A stretch of DNA of 64,000 nucleotides from NCBI RefSeq assembly GCF_007680845.1, contig NZ_VEIY01000006.1, forward strand, positions 202,819 through 266,818, written 5' to 3'. Positions 43,914 through 53,056 of this stretch are shown here, one piece after another. The translations under genes and the position numbers were made by a program. A model generated the notes under the pieces. The model made no database searches. It saw only the letters and a program-made list of their open reading frames with translations, and had not been told where the DNA came from. This stretch comes from Curtobacterium pusillum. GTDB taxonomy: Bacteria; Actinomycetota; Actinomycetes; Actinomycetales; Microbacteriaceae. Numbering within the stretch: position 1 is the stretch's first letter; each line of letters begins with the position of its first letter.

Positions 43914-45065
43914 GTGCGTCAGGCCGTCATCGGTGGAGCCCTGCTCGTGGTCGGCGCGGTGTGCGTCGCCCTCGGACTCCTGCCCCTGTCCGACCTCGCC
44001 GAACTCGCCGACCGGGTCGTCCCGGTCCTCGCGTTCGTGCTCGGACTGACCGTCGTCGCCGAGCTCGCGGCGGACGCGGGCGTGTTCGACCGGCTCGCCG
44101 ACCTCGCCGCACGGGTCGGCGGCGGCCGGACCATCGGCCTGTGGGGCGCGGTCGTCGTGCTCGCCGTGCTCTGCACGGTGTTCCTGTCGATCGACACGAC
44201 CGCCGTGCTGCTCACCCCGATCGTCATCACCCTCGCCCGGCGCGTGGGGCTGCCGCCGATGCCGTTCGCCCTGACCACCGTCTGGCTCGCGAACACCGCG
44301 TCCCTGCTGCTCCCGGTCTCCAACCTCACGAACCTGCTCGCCGTCGACCGGATCGGGCTCGACGGACCGATCCCGTTCGCCGGGCTCATGGTCTGGGCCG
44401 CCCTCGCCGGGGTGGTCATCCCGTGCGCGGTGCTGCTCGTCGTGTTCCGCGGTCGCCTGTTCGGCCGGTACACGCCGGTCTCGGTGCGGCAGGCGACCGA
44501 CCCGGTGTTCTTCTGGTCGGCGTCCGCGGTGCTCGTCGCGCTCGTCGTCGCCCTGACGGCGGGGGTCACCGTGTGGATCGCGGCCGTCGTCGCCGCGGCC
44601 GTCCTCGTCGTGGTGGCGGCGTTCCGTGCGCCGTCCGAGCTGAAGGTCTCACGCGTGCCGTGGTCGACCCTCGTCTTCGCGGCCGGCCTGTTCGTCGTCG
44701 TCGAGACGCTGCACACGACCGGGCTCACCGACCCGATCGTCGACGCCCTGCGCGGCGGCACCGGGACCGGTTCGCTCCTGGCCCTCGGCGGCGCGGGGGC
44801 GGTCGCGGCGAACCTCATCGACAACCTGCCCGCGTACCTGGTGCTCGAGCCGGCCGCCGGGCACGAGGCCCTGCGCTACGCGGCGCTCCTCGTCGGCGTG
44901 AACGCCGGGTGCCTCATCACGCCGTGGGCGTCGCTGGCGACGCTGCTGTGGCACGCGCGGCTCGCCTCCGAGGGCGTGCACCTGTCGTGGGGGCGGTACA
45001 TGGCGCTCGGGTGCGTCGTCGCCCCGCTCACCGTCGTGGCCGGCGTGCTGGCGCTGCAGCTGTAG
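43914..45065 (+). CDS. SLC13/ArsB-like ion transporter (polytopic membrane protein)
   Basis: 383 residues from GTG 43914, with GGAGGAG 7 nt upstream. About eleven helices form two inverted halves. The first half has SIDTTAVLLTPIVITLARR and TASLLLPVSNLTNLLA, and the second has AAGLFVVVETLHTTG, NLIDNLPAYLVLE and VGVNAGCLITPWASL. These are the paired NLTN / NLPA motifs of the IT superfamily (arsenite, citrate, sodium-proton and anion carriers). No arsR, arsC or two-component genes lie nearby, so substrate stays open. Confidence 0.82.
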   Translation: MRQAVIGGALLVVGAVCVALGLLPLSDLAELADRVVPVLAFVLGLTVVAELAADAGVFDRLADLAARVGGGRTIGLWGAVVVLAVLCTVFLSIDTTAVLLTPIVITLARRVGLPPMPFALTTVWLANTASLLLPVSNLTNLLAVDRIGLDGPIPFAGLMVWAALAGVVIPCAVLLVVFRGRLFGRYTPVSVRQATDPVFFWSASAVLVALVVALTAGVTVWIAAVVAAAVLVVVAAFRAPSELKVSRVPWSTLVFAAGLFVVVETLHTTGLTDPIVDALRGGTGTGSLLALGGAGAVAANLIDNLPAYLVLEPAAGHEALRYAALLVGVNAGCLITPWASLATLLWHARLASEGVHLSWGRYMALGCVVAPLTVVAGVLALQL

Positions 45066-45089
45066 CGCTCCGCGGTCCGCTGTCCGCGG

Positions 45090-46061
45090 TCAGAGCCAGT
45101 CGCGTCGCTTGAACGAACGGTAGAGGAGGAGCGACGACGCCGAGGCGAGGACGACCGCCGCGTACAAGCCGCTCCAGTGCCCCTCGCCCGGGAACTCGAC
45201 GTTCATGCCGAACGCTCCGGTGATGGCGGTCGGCACCGCGATGATCGCCGCCCAGCTCGTCACCTTCTTCATCACGACGTTCTGCCGGTTCGACGCGAGG
45301 TTGAGGTTCGTGTCGAGCACGCTGGACACGGCGTCCCGGAGCTGGTCGACCGAGTCGGCGATCGACACGAGGTGGTCCTCGACGTCGCGGAAGTACGGGC
45401 GGATGCCGTCCGAGACCGTCTCGGCGTCGCCGTGCAGGAGCGATGCGACGCTGTCCCGGGTGGGGACGACCTGCCGACGCAGGACCCCGAGTGCCTTGCG
45501 GAGCCGGAAGGACCGGCGCTGGATCTGCTTCTCGCCGGGGTTGCCGCGCTCGAACAGGTCGTCCTCGAGGTCGTCGATCCGTCGTTCGATGTCCTCGATG
45601 GTGCTGGTCGCGTGGTCGGTGACCGCGTCGAGCAGCCCCCAGACGAGCCAGGGGACGCCGTGGTCGGCCAGGTCCGCGTTCGACCGGAGGCGCCGTTCCA
45701 CGACGTCGGGGTCGACGTCCGCTCCGTGCATGGTGACGAGCGCGTGCGCGGTGACGAAGGCCTTCACCTCGTGCGTCACGAGGTCGCCGTCGTGGTCGAG
45801 CCCGCCGACGTCGTAGACGACGAGGAAGAGGCTGTCCCGGTACCGGTCGAGCTTCGGTCGCTGACCGCGTTCGACCGCGTCCTCGATCGCGAGGGCGTGG
45901 ATGCCGAGCTCCTCCTCGACGTGCTCGAGGTCGGACGCCTGCGGGTCGGTGAAGTCCACCCAGACGAACGTGCCGTCCTCCGCGACGAGGTCGGACACCC
46001 GGTCGACGGGGAAGTCGCGCTCCGCTGCGCTGCCGTTCCGCCACGCCCGTGTCAAGACCAT
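45090..46061 (-). CDS. corA: CorA-family magnesium/cobalt transporter
   Basis: 323 residues from ATG 46061. A large cytoplasmic N-terminal funnel (1-255) is followed by two C-terminal helices and the selectivity motif GMN within ITGAFGMNVEFP. The coiled stalk region ERRIDDLEDDLFERGNPGE is present. It lets Mg2+ or Co2+ into the cell. A TAGGCT box (plus 46069-46074) 7 nt upstream suggests a leaderless mRNA. The C-terminal basic RSFKRRDWL is usual. Confidence 0.94.
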   Translation of the reverse strand: MVLTRAWRNGSAAERDFPVDRVSDLVAEDGTFVWVDFTDPQASDLEHVEEELGIHALAIEDAVERGQRPKLDRYRDSLFLVVYDVGGLDHDGDLVTHEVKAFVTAHALVTMHGADVDPDVVERRLRSNADLADHGVPWLVWGLLDAVTDHATSTIEDIERRIDDLEDDLFERGNPGEKQIQRRSFRLRKALGVLRRQVVPTRDSVASLLHGDAETVSDGIRPYFRDVEDHLVSIADSVDQLRDAVSSVLDTNLNLASNRQNVVMKKVTSWAAIIAVPTAITGAFGMNVEFPGEGHWSGLYAAVVLASASSLLLYRSFKRRDWL

Positions 46062-46068
46062 GCCGACG

Positions 46069-46074
46069 AGCCTA
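46069..46074 (-). promoter_or_regulatory. -10 element of corA (leaderless)
   Basis: TAGGCT on the minus strand, ending 7 nt before ATG 46061. Confidence 0.45.
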
Positions 46075-46132
46075 GTGAGACGGCCGGCCCCGGAGGTCCA
46101 GGACCGGCCGTCGCACGGCGTGCTCTCGGCGA

Positions 46133-48676
46133 TCAGTACGCCGTGACGAGCTTTCCGTCCTGGACCTTCAGGAAGACGTCCACGTCGAACGAGTCGTCGT
46201 TCTTCTGCGCGTCGCCGAAGTAGTCCTTGTAGGAGTACCCGATCGTGCCGTCCTTCGTGCTCCTCACCTCGACGGTGCCGGAGCTCGTGGCGTCCACCGT
46301 GAGCTCGGGCTTCGTCTTCACTTCGTACTGCACGGCGCCGTCGGCGTCGTACGGGCCGTACCAGGGGCAGCCGTCGGAGTAGCTGATCTCGGTCTTCGCC
46401 GCGCAGTCGTCGATGAGGGCCGAGACGTACTGCTCGGCGTCGGTCTCGAGCTGCTTCGTCGGCTTCGCCTCGAAGTCGACGTAGGGCGCGGTCGACGAGC
46501 CGACCCGGAGCGTCTTCGTGCCGCCGGTGAAGTACTTCGTCCCGCCGACCTCGACCTGGTAGCTGCCCGGGTAGGCGAGCGACTGGAACGCGCCGTTCTC
46601 GATCTCGCCGACCTTCTTGCCGCCGACCGTGACGTCGGCGCCCTCGAGCACCTGGCCGGCCGTGATCGAGACGCGGTCCGCCAGGGGCTGGGTGACCCGC
46701 CACTCGTCCTTCACGAGGTACGAGGTGCCGGTGCGCTCGAGGACGATCTGACCGGAGCGCTCCGCGTCGCCCTGCTGGTAGGTGACGGTCGCGGACGCGG
46801 TGTCACCGCTCGTGGACACCCGACCGACGCGGACGTCGGTGGGGCGGTTCTTCGCGCTCTTCAGCACCGTGCCGTCGAGCATCGTCGCGTCGCCGGGGAC
46901 GTCGCTGAGCCGGGCGGCGGCGTCCGCGTCGCCCGTCGCGATCGCCTCGACGTAGGAGCGCGCGGTCGGTGCCGGACCCCAGACGTTCGACCGGAGGATG
47001 CCGGTCGTGACGGCGCCGGCGATGACCACGACCACCACGGCGCCGGCCGCGATGAGGGAGCGGACGAGGATCTTGCGTGCGCGCGGCGACATCGGCGCCG
47101 GGGCGGGGGCGCCCTGGCCGACGAACGGCTGGCCCGGCTGCGGGGCGTACGGCTGCGGGGCGTACGGCTGCGAGGCGTCGGGCTGCGCCGCGTACGGCTG
47201 CGGCGCGACGTCACCGTTCACGGGGGCGACGTTCCAGGTCGGTGCTGCCGTACCGGCGGGGTCGGCGGCCGGAGCCGGCGCCTCGACGGAGCCGGCGACC
47301 GGTGCCGGACCGGCCGCGGGTGCCGGACCGGCCGCAGGTGCCGGACCGGCCGCGGGCGCGGCGGGTGCCGGGACGGGAGCGGTCGGACGCGGGTCCGTGC
47401 CGACGAGGCGTGCGGTCCGGAGCAGCACACCGCCGCCGAGACGGGGGAGCACGACCGGCGCCACGAAGCGCGCGACGACCTCGATCGCCGCACCCCAGAG
47501 CGCGAAGACCACCGGCGTCCAAGGCGTGGTGCCGACCGAGCCGGAACCGCCCGCGGCGCTCGTCCCGGTCACCTGGTAGGCGACCACTCCGGTCCCGAGC
47601 ACGAACAGCACGAGGCCGACGACGAACCAGACGACCGGCGTGACGACCCAGTCGAGCGTGGTGCGGGCCCGGTCGTTCCGGCGGACCGCCAGCGCGAGGC
47701 CCGCGGCGAACGACGTCACCAGCACCAGCAGCACGACGATCCAGGTCCAGCCGCCGGCGCCGGCGAACACCGACGCGTCGCTGCCGGCGGAACCGAGACC
47801 GGACGTGCCGACCCCGCCGAGGAACCCGAGCGCGGTGAGGACCACGGCCGCGTTGCCGAGCAGCAGCGGCAGGGCGGCGCCCCACGAGGGCTGGGCGACG
47901 AGTGCGACGACGACGAGGACGAGCGCGAGCAGGACCACGAGCGCGCCGACCTGGGAGGCGGCGACCCGCAGCACCCCGAGCGTCCGACCGACGAGGACGC
48001 TCTGCCCGGCACGGGTGAGCTGGGACGGGCGGGCGAGGAGGACCGCGAGGGTGCCGATCACGAACGAACCGAGGACGCTGCCGACGCCGACGGCGTGCAC
48101 GGGGTCGATCGACAGCCCGGTCACCGCGGGGAAGCGGATGGCGAGCACGAGTCCGGTGAGGGTGGTGACCGCGGTGGTCACGAGTCCGGCGAGCACGGCG
48201 GTGACGACGAGCTGCGGCAGCGCGAGCGCCCGGGAGCGGATGCGGCGCGTGAGCACGACGGCGATGACGACCTGCGCCGCGAGGACGAGGACCGGGACGA
48301 CCCCGACGGACCCCGACCCGGAGCCGAGGAAGGTGATCGAGCCGGACCCGTGGAGGCGGCCGAGGTCAGCGAGTGCGACGAGCTGCGCGGGGGAGCCGAA
48401 CAGCACGCTCACGCCGGACAGCAGCGTCTGGACGTCGGGCGCGGCCCCGGCCGACCCGAGGCCGCTCGTCCCCGACCCGGTCGAGCCCGAGGACCCGGAC
48501 GCGCCGGCAGCGGCGACGGCCACCGTGAGGAACAGCGAGATCGCCGCGGCGACGTACGCGGCGACCCAGCCGCCGACGGCGGCCACGACCGCGGCGACCC
48601 AGTCCCGACCGGGGACGGTGCCGAGCAGTCGGCCCAGCGGGTCTGCTTGCGGCGGGACGGGAGGTTGCTCGCTCAC
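46133..48676 (-). CDS. Large membrane protein with C-terminal extracytoplasmic domain, unknown function
   Basis: 847 residues from GTG 48676, with AAAGGA upstream. About ten hydrophobic helices occupy residues 25-410. Next is a Pro/Ala/Gln-rich cytoplasmic linker (about 435-525) with PAAGPA and YAPQP repeats, one more helix at about 535-560, and an extracytoplasmic C-terminal domain of about 280 residues: SYVEAIATGDADAAARLSD, then PEGA-like VSITAGQVLEGADVTVGGKK. The PTARSYVEAIATGD segment resembles DUF4878/Rv0361-like modules. It has no recognised name. Position between corA and otsA gives no clear pathway. Confidence 0.62.
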   Translation of the reverse strand: MSEQPPVPPQADPLGRLLGTVPGRDWVAAVVAAVGGWVAAYVAAAISLFLTVAVAAAGASGSSGSTGSGTSGLGSAGAAPDVQTLLSGVSVLFGSPAQLVALADLGRLHGSGSITFLGSGSGSVGVVPVLVLAAQVVIAVVLTRRIRSRALALPQLVVTAVLAGLVTTAVTTLTGLVLAIRFPAVTGLSIDPVHAVGVGSVLGSFVIGTLAVLLARPSQLTRAGQSVLVGRTLGVLRVAASQVGALVVLLALVLVVVALVAQPSWGAALPLLLGNAAVVLTALGFLGGVGTSGLGSAGSDASVFAGAGGWTWIVVLLVLVTSFAAGLALAVRRNDRARTTLDWVVTPVVWFVVGLVLFVLGTGVVAYQVTGTSAAGGSGSVGTTPWTPVVFALWGAAIEVVARFVAPVVLPRLGGGVLLRTARLVGTDPRPTAPVPAPAAPAAGPAPAAGPAPAAGPAPVAGSVEAPAPAADPAGTAAPTWNVAPVNGDVAPQPYAAQPDASQPYAPQPYAPQPGQPFVGQGAPAPAPMSPRARKILVRSLIAAGAVVVVVIAGAVTTGILRSNVWGPAPTARSYVEAIATGDADAAARLSDVPGDATMLDGTVLKSAKNRPTDVRVGRVSTSGDTASATVTYQQGDAERSGQIVLERTGTSYLVKDEWRVTQPLADRVSITAGQVLEGADVTVGGKKVGEIENGAFQSLAYPGSYQVEVGGTKYFTGGTKTLRVGSSTAPYVDFEAKPTKQLETDAEQYVSALIDDCAAKTEISYSDGCPWYGPYDADGAVQYEVKTKPELTVDATSSGTVEVRSTKDGTIGYSYKDYFGDAQKNDDSFDVDVFLKVQDGKLVTAY
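47103..47365. repeat. Coding low-complexity repeats in the 847-residue protein
   Basis: Two blocks: a 15-18-bp unit CGGGGCGTACGGCTG (47138-47210), encoding YAPQP, and CCGGCCGCGGGTGCCGGA-type units (47300-47365), encoding GPAPAA. Both are typical slippage-prone linkers. Confidence 0.6.
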
Positions 48677-48857
48677 GGGGAGGGGTCCTTTCCGGCCGAG
48701 AGGCCGGCGCCGCCCGTGCGGCACCCCGGTGTCCCCCCGACACTCGGGTGCAGCGTACCGGAAACCGCCGATCCGCCGTGAATCTGCTGTCGGCACGCTG
48801 GTAACTTGACGGCGGTCCCGGCGCTCGAACCGGGCGGAACGGAGACCCCACCACCCC

Positions 48858-50450
48858 ATGGCAGCACCCCGCACCGAACAGACCCGCTACTCGTTCGTCG
48901 TCGCCTCGAACCGCCTCCCGGTGGACCGGGTCGTCGACGAGGACGGCAACGAAGGCTGGCGGCATTCGCCCGGTGGCCTGGTCACCGCCCTCGAGCCGGT
49001 GATGCGTGCGAACGACGGCGCCTGGGTGGGCTGGGTCGGTCAGCCGGACGTCGACGTCGACCCCTTCGACAACGAGGGCATCCACATCGTCCCGGTCGCG
49101 CTGAGCGCCGCGGACGTCGAGGAGTACTACGAGGGGTTCAGCAACGACACCCTCTGGCCGCTCTACCACGACGTCATCGAGCACCCGAGCTACCACCGCG
49201 ACTGGTGGATCGCGTACAAGCGCGTGAACGAGCGCTTCGCCGACCAGATCGCCGAGATCGTCGAGCAGGACGGCATCGTCTGGGTGCAGGACTACCAGCT
49301 GCAGCTCCTCCCGGCGCTGCTGCGGGAGCGCCGCCCGGACCTGACGATCGGCTTCTTCAACCACATCCCGTTCCCGCCGGTCGGCATCTACGCGCAGCTC
49401 CCGTGGCGCGCGCAGATCCTCGACGGGCTGCTCGGTGCGGACGTGATCGGCTTCCAGCGGCACGACGACGCGAGCGACTTCCTCCGCGCCGTCCGCCACA
49501 TCAAGGGCTACACGACGAAGGGGTCGACGATCGACGTCCCCGTCGACGACCCCGCCGCTCCCCGCAGCCGCAAGGGCATCACGGTGCGCCACGTCGAGGC
49601 GCGTCACTTCCCGATCTCGATCGACGCCGCGGGCTTCGAGGAGATCGCGCACCGCCCGGAGGTCCAGGAGCGCGCGCGGGAGATCCGCGAGAGCCTCGGC
49701 AACCCGAAGACCGTCCTCCTCGGCGTGGACCGCCTTGACTACACCAAGGGCATCCGGCACCGCATCAAGGCCTTCGGCGAGCTCGTCGAGGACGGCCGCA
49801 TCGCGGTCGAGGACGCCACGCTCATCCAGGTCGCGAGCCCGAGCCGCGAGCGCGTCGACACGTACGCGGCACTCCGCGACGAGATCGAGCTGACCGTCGG
49901 CCGCATCAACGGCGACCTCGGCGTGATCGGACACCAGCCGATCGCCTACCTGCACCACGGCTACCCGCGCGAGGAGATGGTGGCGCTGTACCTCGCCGCG
50001 GACATCATGCTCGTCACCGCGCTCCGCGACGGCATGAACCTCGTCGCGAAGGAGTACGTGGCCGCACGCTTCGACAACGACGGCGTCCTCATCCTGTCCG
50101 AGTTCGCCGGCGCCGCGGACGAGCTGAAGCAGGCCGTCATCGTCAACCCGCACGACATCGGGGCGCTCAAGGACTCCATCGAGCGGGCCATCCAGATGCC
50201 CCGTCGTGAGCGGTCCACCCGCATGCGCGCGCTCCGGAAGCGCGTGCGCGACAACGACGTGGCACGGTGGTCCCGGTCCTTCCTCGAGGCCCTGGACCGG
50301 CACGCCCCGCGGAACGCCCAGATCGACCCGTCCGCGGTCGACCCGAAGGACCAGCACCGCGAGGCGCAGACCGACCGCATGTCGATCTTCGACCAGGACG
50401 CGCAGACCGCGCGTGCCGCCGAGGACACCCGGGAGGCGCGTGATGCGTGA
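48858..50450 (+). CDS. otsA: Alpha,alpha-trehalose-phosphate synthase (UDP-forming)
   Basis: 530 residues, GT20 family. VVASNRLPVDR opens the sequence, GGLVTALEPV follows, and the UDP-glucose/glucose-6-phosphate site includes LGVDRLDYTKGI and TALRDGMNLVAKEY. It makes trehalose-6-phosphate. The C-terminal 50 residues are charged and lie beyond the core. It overlaps otsB by 8 nt. An upstream stretch has TAACTT (about 48800) as -10 candidate and GGAACGGAG near the start. Trehalose serves in osmotic and desiccation tolerance. Confidence 0.96.
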   Translation: MAAPRTEQTRYSFVVASNRLPVDRVVDEDGNEGWRHSPGGLVTALEPVMRANDGAWVGWVGQPDVDVDPFDNEGIHIVPVALSAADVEEYYEGFSNDTLWPLYHDVIEHPSYHRDWWIAYKRVNERFADQIAEIVEQDGIVWVQDYQLQLLPALLRERRPDLTIGFFNHIPFPPVGIYAQLPWRAQILDGLLGADVIGFQRHDDASDFLRAVRHIKGYTTKGSTIDVPVDDPAAPRSRKGITVRHVEARHFPISIDAAGFEEIAHRPEVQERAREIRESLGNPKTVLLGVDRLDYTKGIRHRIKAFGELVEDGRIAVEDATLIQVASPSRERVDTYAALRDEIELTVGRINGDLGVIGHQPIAYLHHGYPREEMVALYLAADIMLVTALRDGMNLVAKEYVAARFDNDGVLILSEFAGAADELKQAVIVNPHDIGALKDSIERAIQMPRRERSTRMRALRKRVRDNDVARWSRSFLEALDRHAPRNAQIDPSAVDPKDQHREAQTDRMSIFDQDAQTARAAEDTREARDA

Positions 50451-51225
50451 GACGACGACCGACCAGACCGCCATCGACGCGGCCCTCGAGACGCTCGCGG
50501 CTGCGCCGCGACTCATCGTCGCCCTCGACTTCGACGGCACCCTCGCGCCGTTCGCCGACGACCCGTCCCAGGTCGGTGCGCTGCCCGGGTCCTGGGCGGC
50601 GGTGCTCACCCTGCAGCGGGCGAAGGACACCGAGGTCGTCCTGGTCTCCGGGCGCCCGCTCGACAGCCTCGCCCGGGTCACGCACGCACCGGCCGAGATG
50701 GCACTGGTCGGCTCGCACGGGGTCGAGTGGCGGGTCGACGGCCACGATGAAGCCGCGCTCTCCGACGACGAACTGGCCCGGGTGGCCCGCATCGGTGCGG
50801 CGCTCGACGAGGTGGGCGCACGGTTCCCCGGCGTGGTCATCGAGCACAAGCCCGCGGGGCACGGCGTGCACACCCGACGGGTCAGCGCCGACGTCGCGGC
50901 GGAGGCGAACGCCGCAGCCAGCGCGGCCGCGCACGATGCCGACCCCGGCGTGCTCGAGCGCGGCGGCAAGGACATCGTCGAGTTCGCCGTGCGGCACGTC
51001 ACGAAGGGTGACGCCATCGCGCGGCTCCGCGAGCTGCGGGGCGCGGACGCCGTGTTCTTCGCGGGTGACGACGTCACCGACGAGGACGCCTTCCGGGTCC
51101 TCGGCGACGGCGACGTGGGCGTGAAGGTGGGGGATGGCGACACGCTCGCCGGCTTCCGCGTGGACGACCCGGCGGCCCTGACCGACGTCCTGAAGCAGCT
51201 GGCGCGCCTGCGCGCGACGCGCTGA
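50443..51225 (+). CDS. otsB: Trehalose-6-phosphate phosphatase
   Basis: 260 residues from ATG 50443, with GGGAGG 6 nt upstream; a GTG at 50440 would have too short a spacing. HAD-superfamily: motif I LDFDGTLAPFADDP with both aspartates, motif II VVLVSGRP, motif III with Lys at GKDIVEFAV, and motif IV GDDVTDEDAF. It dephosphorylates trehalose-6-phosphate to trehalose. It overlaps otsA by 8 nt and forms the OtsAB pathway. Confidence 0.95.
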   Translation: MRETTTDQTAIDAALETLAAAPRLIVALDFDGTLAPFADDPSQVGALPGSWAAVLTLQRAKDTEVVLVSGRPLDSLARVTHAPAEMALVGSHGVEWRVDGHDEAALSDDELARVARIGAALDEVGARFPGVVIEHKPAGHGVHTRRVSADVAAEANAAASAAAHDADPGVLERGGKDIVEFAVRHVTKGDAIARLRELRGADAVFFAGDDVTDEDAFRVLGDGDVGVKVGDGDTLAGFRVDDPAALTDVLKQLARLRATR

Positions 51226-51260
51226 CCAGCCCGACCCGCGCCTCCCGGCCGCCCTTTCAT

Positions 51261-51310
51261 CATGCGAACGCATGTTGTTGTCCCGGTGGTATCCCAACTG
51301 CGCCTAGACT
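51261..51310 (+). promoter_or_regulatory. ilvD promoter (leaderless) with upstream palindrome
   Basis: TAGACT at 51305-51310 ends 6 nt before ATG 51317. CATGCGAACGCATG (51261-51274), a 6+2+6 perfect dyad, lies about 40-55 bp before the predicted start and is a candidate activator or repressor site. No good -35 box is seen. Confidence 0.45.
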
Positions 51311-51316
51311 CGCTCC

Positions 51317-53011
51317 ATGCCTGATATCGACGTCAAGCCGCGCAGCCGGGTCGTCACCGACGGGATCGAAGCGACCACCTCGCGTGGCATGCTCCGGGCC
51401 GTCGGCATGGGGGACGAGGACTGGGACAAGCCGCAGATCGGCATCGCCTCGTCCTGGAACGAGATCACCCCGTGCAACCTCTCCCTCGACCGCCTCGCGC
51501 AGGGGGCGAAGGAGGGCGTGCACTCCGGCGGGGGCTACCCGCTGCAGTTCGGCACCATCTCCGTCTCCGACGGCATCTCGATGGGCCACGAGGGCATGCA
51601 CTTCTCCCTCGTCTCGCGCGAGGTCATCGCGGACAGCGTCGAGACCGTCGTCAACGCCGAGCGGCTGGACGGCACGGTCCTGCTCGCCGGGTGTGACAAG
51701 TCCCTGCCGGGCATGCTCATGGCAGCGGCGCGCCTCGACCTCGCGAGCGTCTTCCTCTACGCGGGCTCGACCATGCCGGGCTACGTGAAGCAGGCCGACG
51801 GCTCGATGAAGGAAGTGACGATCATCGACTCCTTCGAGGGCGTCGGTGCGTGCAAGGCCGGCACGATGAGCGAGGAAGAGCTCAAGAAGATCGAGTGCAA
51901 CATCGTCCCGGGCGAGGGTGCCTGCGGCGGGATGTACACGGCCAACACCATGGCCTCGGTCGCCGAAGCCCTCGGGATGTCGCTCCCCGGATCGGCCGCG
52001 CCGCCCAGCGCGGACCGCCGCCGCGACTACTACGCGCACCGTTCCGGCGAAGCCGTCGTCAACATGCTGCGGCTCGGGCTCACCGCGCGGCAGATCCTCA
52101 CGAAGGAAGCCTTCGAGAACGCCATCACCGTCGCCATGGCGCTCGGTGGTTCGACCAACGTCGTCCTCCACCTCCTCGCGATCGCGCACGAGGCCGAGGT
52201 CGAGCTCTCCCTCGACGACTTCAACCGCATCGGCTCGAAGGTCCCGCACCTGGCGGACATGAAGCCGTTCGGCAAGTACGTCATGGTCGACGTCGACCGC
52301 AACGGTGGCATCCCGGTGATCATGAAGGCGCTGCTCGACGCCGGACTGCTGCACGGCGACGTCATGACCGTCACGGGCAAGACCATGGCCGAGAACCTGG
52401 CCGAGATCGACCCGCCCGCCCTCGACGGCGAGGTGTTCCGCACGCTCGACAACCCGATCCACGCGACCGGTGGTCTGACCATCCTCAAGGGCACCTTCGC
52501 ACCGGAGGGCGCCGTGGTGAAGACCGCGGGCTTCGACGCCGAGGTGTTCGAGGGTCCCGCCCGCGTGTTCGACCGCGAGCGCGCCGCGATGGACGCCCTC
52601 ACCGAGGGCAAGATCCAGAAGGGTGACGTCGTCGTCATCCGCTACGAGGGCCCCAAGGGCGGTCCGGGCATGCGCGAGATGCTGGCCATCACGGCGGCCA
52701 TCAAGGGCGCTGGACTCGGCAAGGATGTACTACTGTTGACGGACGGACGATTCTCAGGCGGCACAACCGGCCTGTGCATCGGCCACATCGCACCGGAAGC
52801 GGTGGACGCAGGTCCAGTCGCATTCGTGCGCGATGGCGACCGCATCCGTGTCGACATCGCGGCTCGCTCGCTCGACCTACTGGTCGACGAAGCCGAGCTG
52901 GAAGCCCGCCGCGAAGGCTGGGCCCCGCTGCCCCCGCGCTACACCCGCGGAGTCCTCGCGAAGTTCGCGAAGCTCGTCCAGTCCGCCGCCAAGGGCGCGG
53001 TGACGGGCTAG
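51317..53011 (+). CDS. ilvD: Dihydroxy-acid dehydratase
   Basis: 564 residues. The iron-sulfur cluster cysteines are in [15 protein letters not shown] and [15 protein letters not shown], with another in the N-terminal TPCNLSLD segment. [17 protein letters not shown] near residue 480 is the conserved active-site signature. It converts 2,3-dihydroxy-isovalerate or -methylvalerate to the keto acids of valine and isoleucine. First gene of an ilvD-B-N-C cluster. A patch of rare codons at about 52722-52885 is unlike the rest of the gene. Confidence 0.97.
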   Translation: MPDIDVKPRSRVVTDGIEATTSRGMLRAVGMGDEDWDKPQIGIASSWNEITPCNLSLDRLAQGAKEGVHSGGGYPLQFGTISVSDGISMGHEGMHFSLVSREVIADSVETVVNAERLDGTVLLAGCDKSLPGMLMAAARLDLASVFLYAGSTMPGYVKQADGSMKEVTIIDSFEGVGACKAGTMSEEELKKIECNIVPGEGACGGMYTANTMASVAEALGMSLPGSAAPPSADRRRDYYAHRSGEAVVNMLRLGLTARQILTKEAFENAITVAMALGGSTNVVLHLLAIAHEAEVELSLDDFNRIGSKVPHLADMKPFGKYVMVDVDRNGGIPVIMKALLDAGLLHGDVMTVTGKTMAENLAEIDPPALDGEVFRTLDNPIHATGGLTILKGTFAPEGAVVKTAGFDAEVFEGPARVFDRERAAMDALTEGKIQKGDVVVIRYEGPKGGPGMREMLAITAAIKGAGLGKDVLLLTDGRFSGGTTGLCIGHIAPEAVDAGPVAFVRDGDRIRVDIAARSLDLLVDEAELEARREGWAPLPPRYTRGVLAKFAKLVQSAAKGAVTG

Positions 53012-53056
53012 CGTCGACACACGCTCATCGCCATCTCTCCAGGCAAGGAACACCTC

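Noticed and set aside
43914..45065. Arsenite exporter assignment for the SLC13/ArsB-like protein
   Set aside because: The fold fits several ion families and no ars genes are nearby, so no substrate is claimed.
53012..53056. Attenuator or leader peptide for ilvB
   Set aside because: The 45-nt gap after ilvD is too short for a leader peptide with branched-chain codons, and no alternate hairpins are visible.
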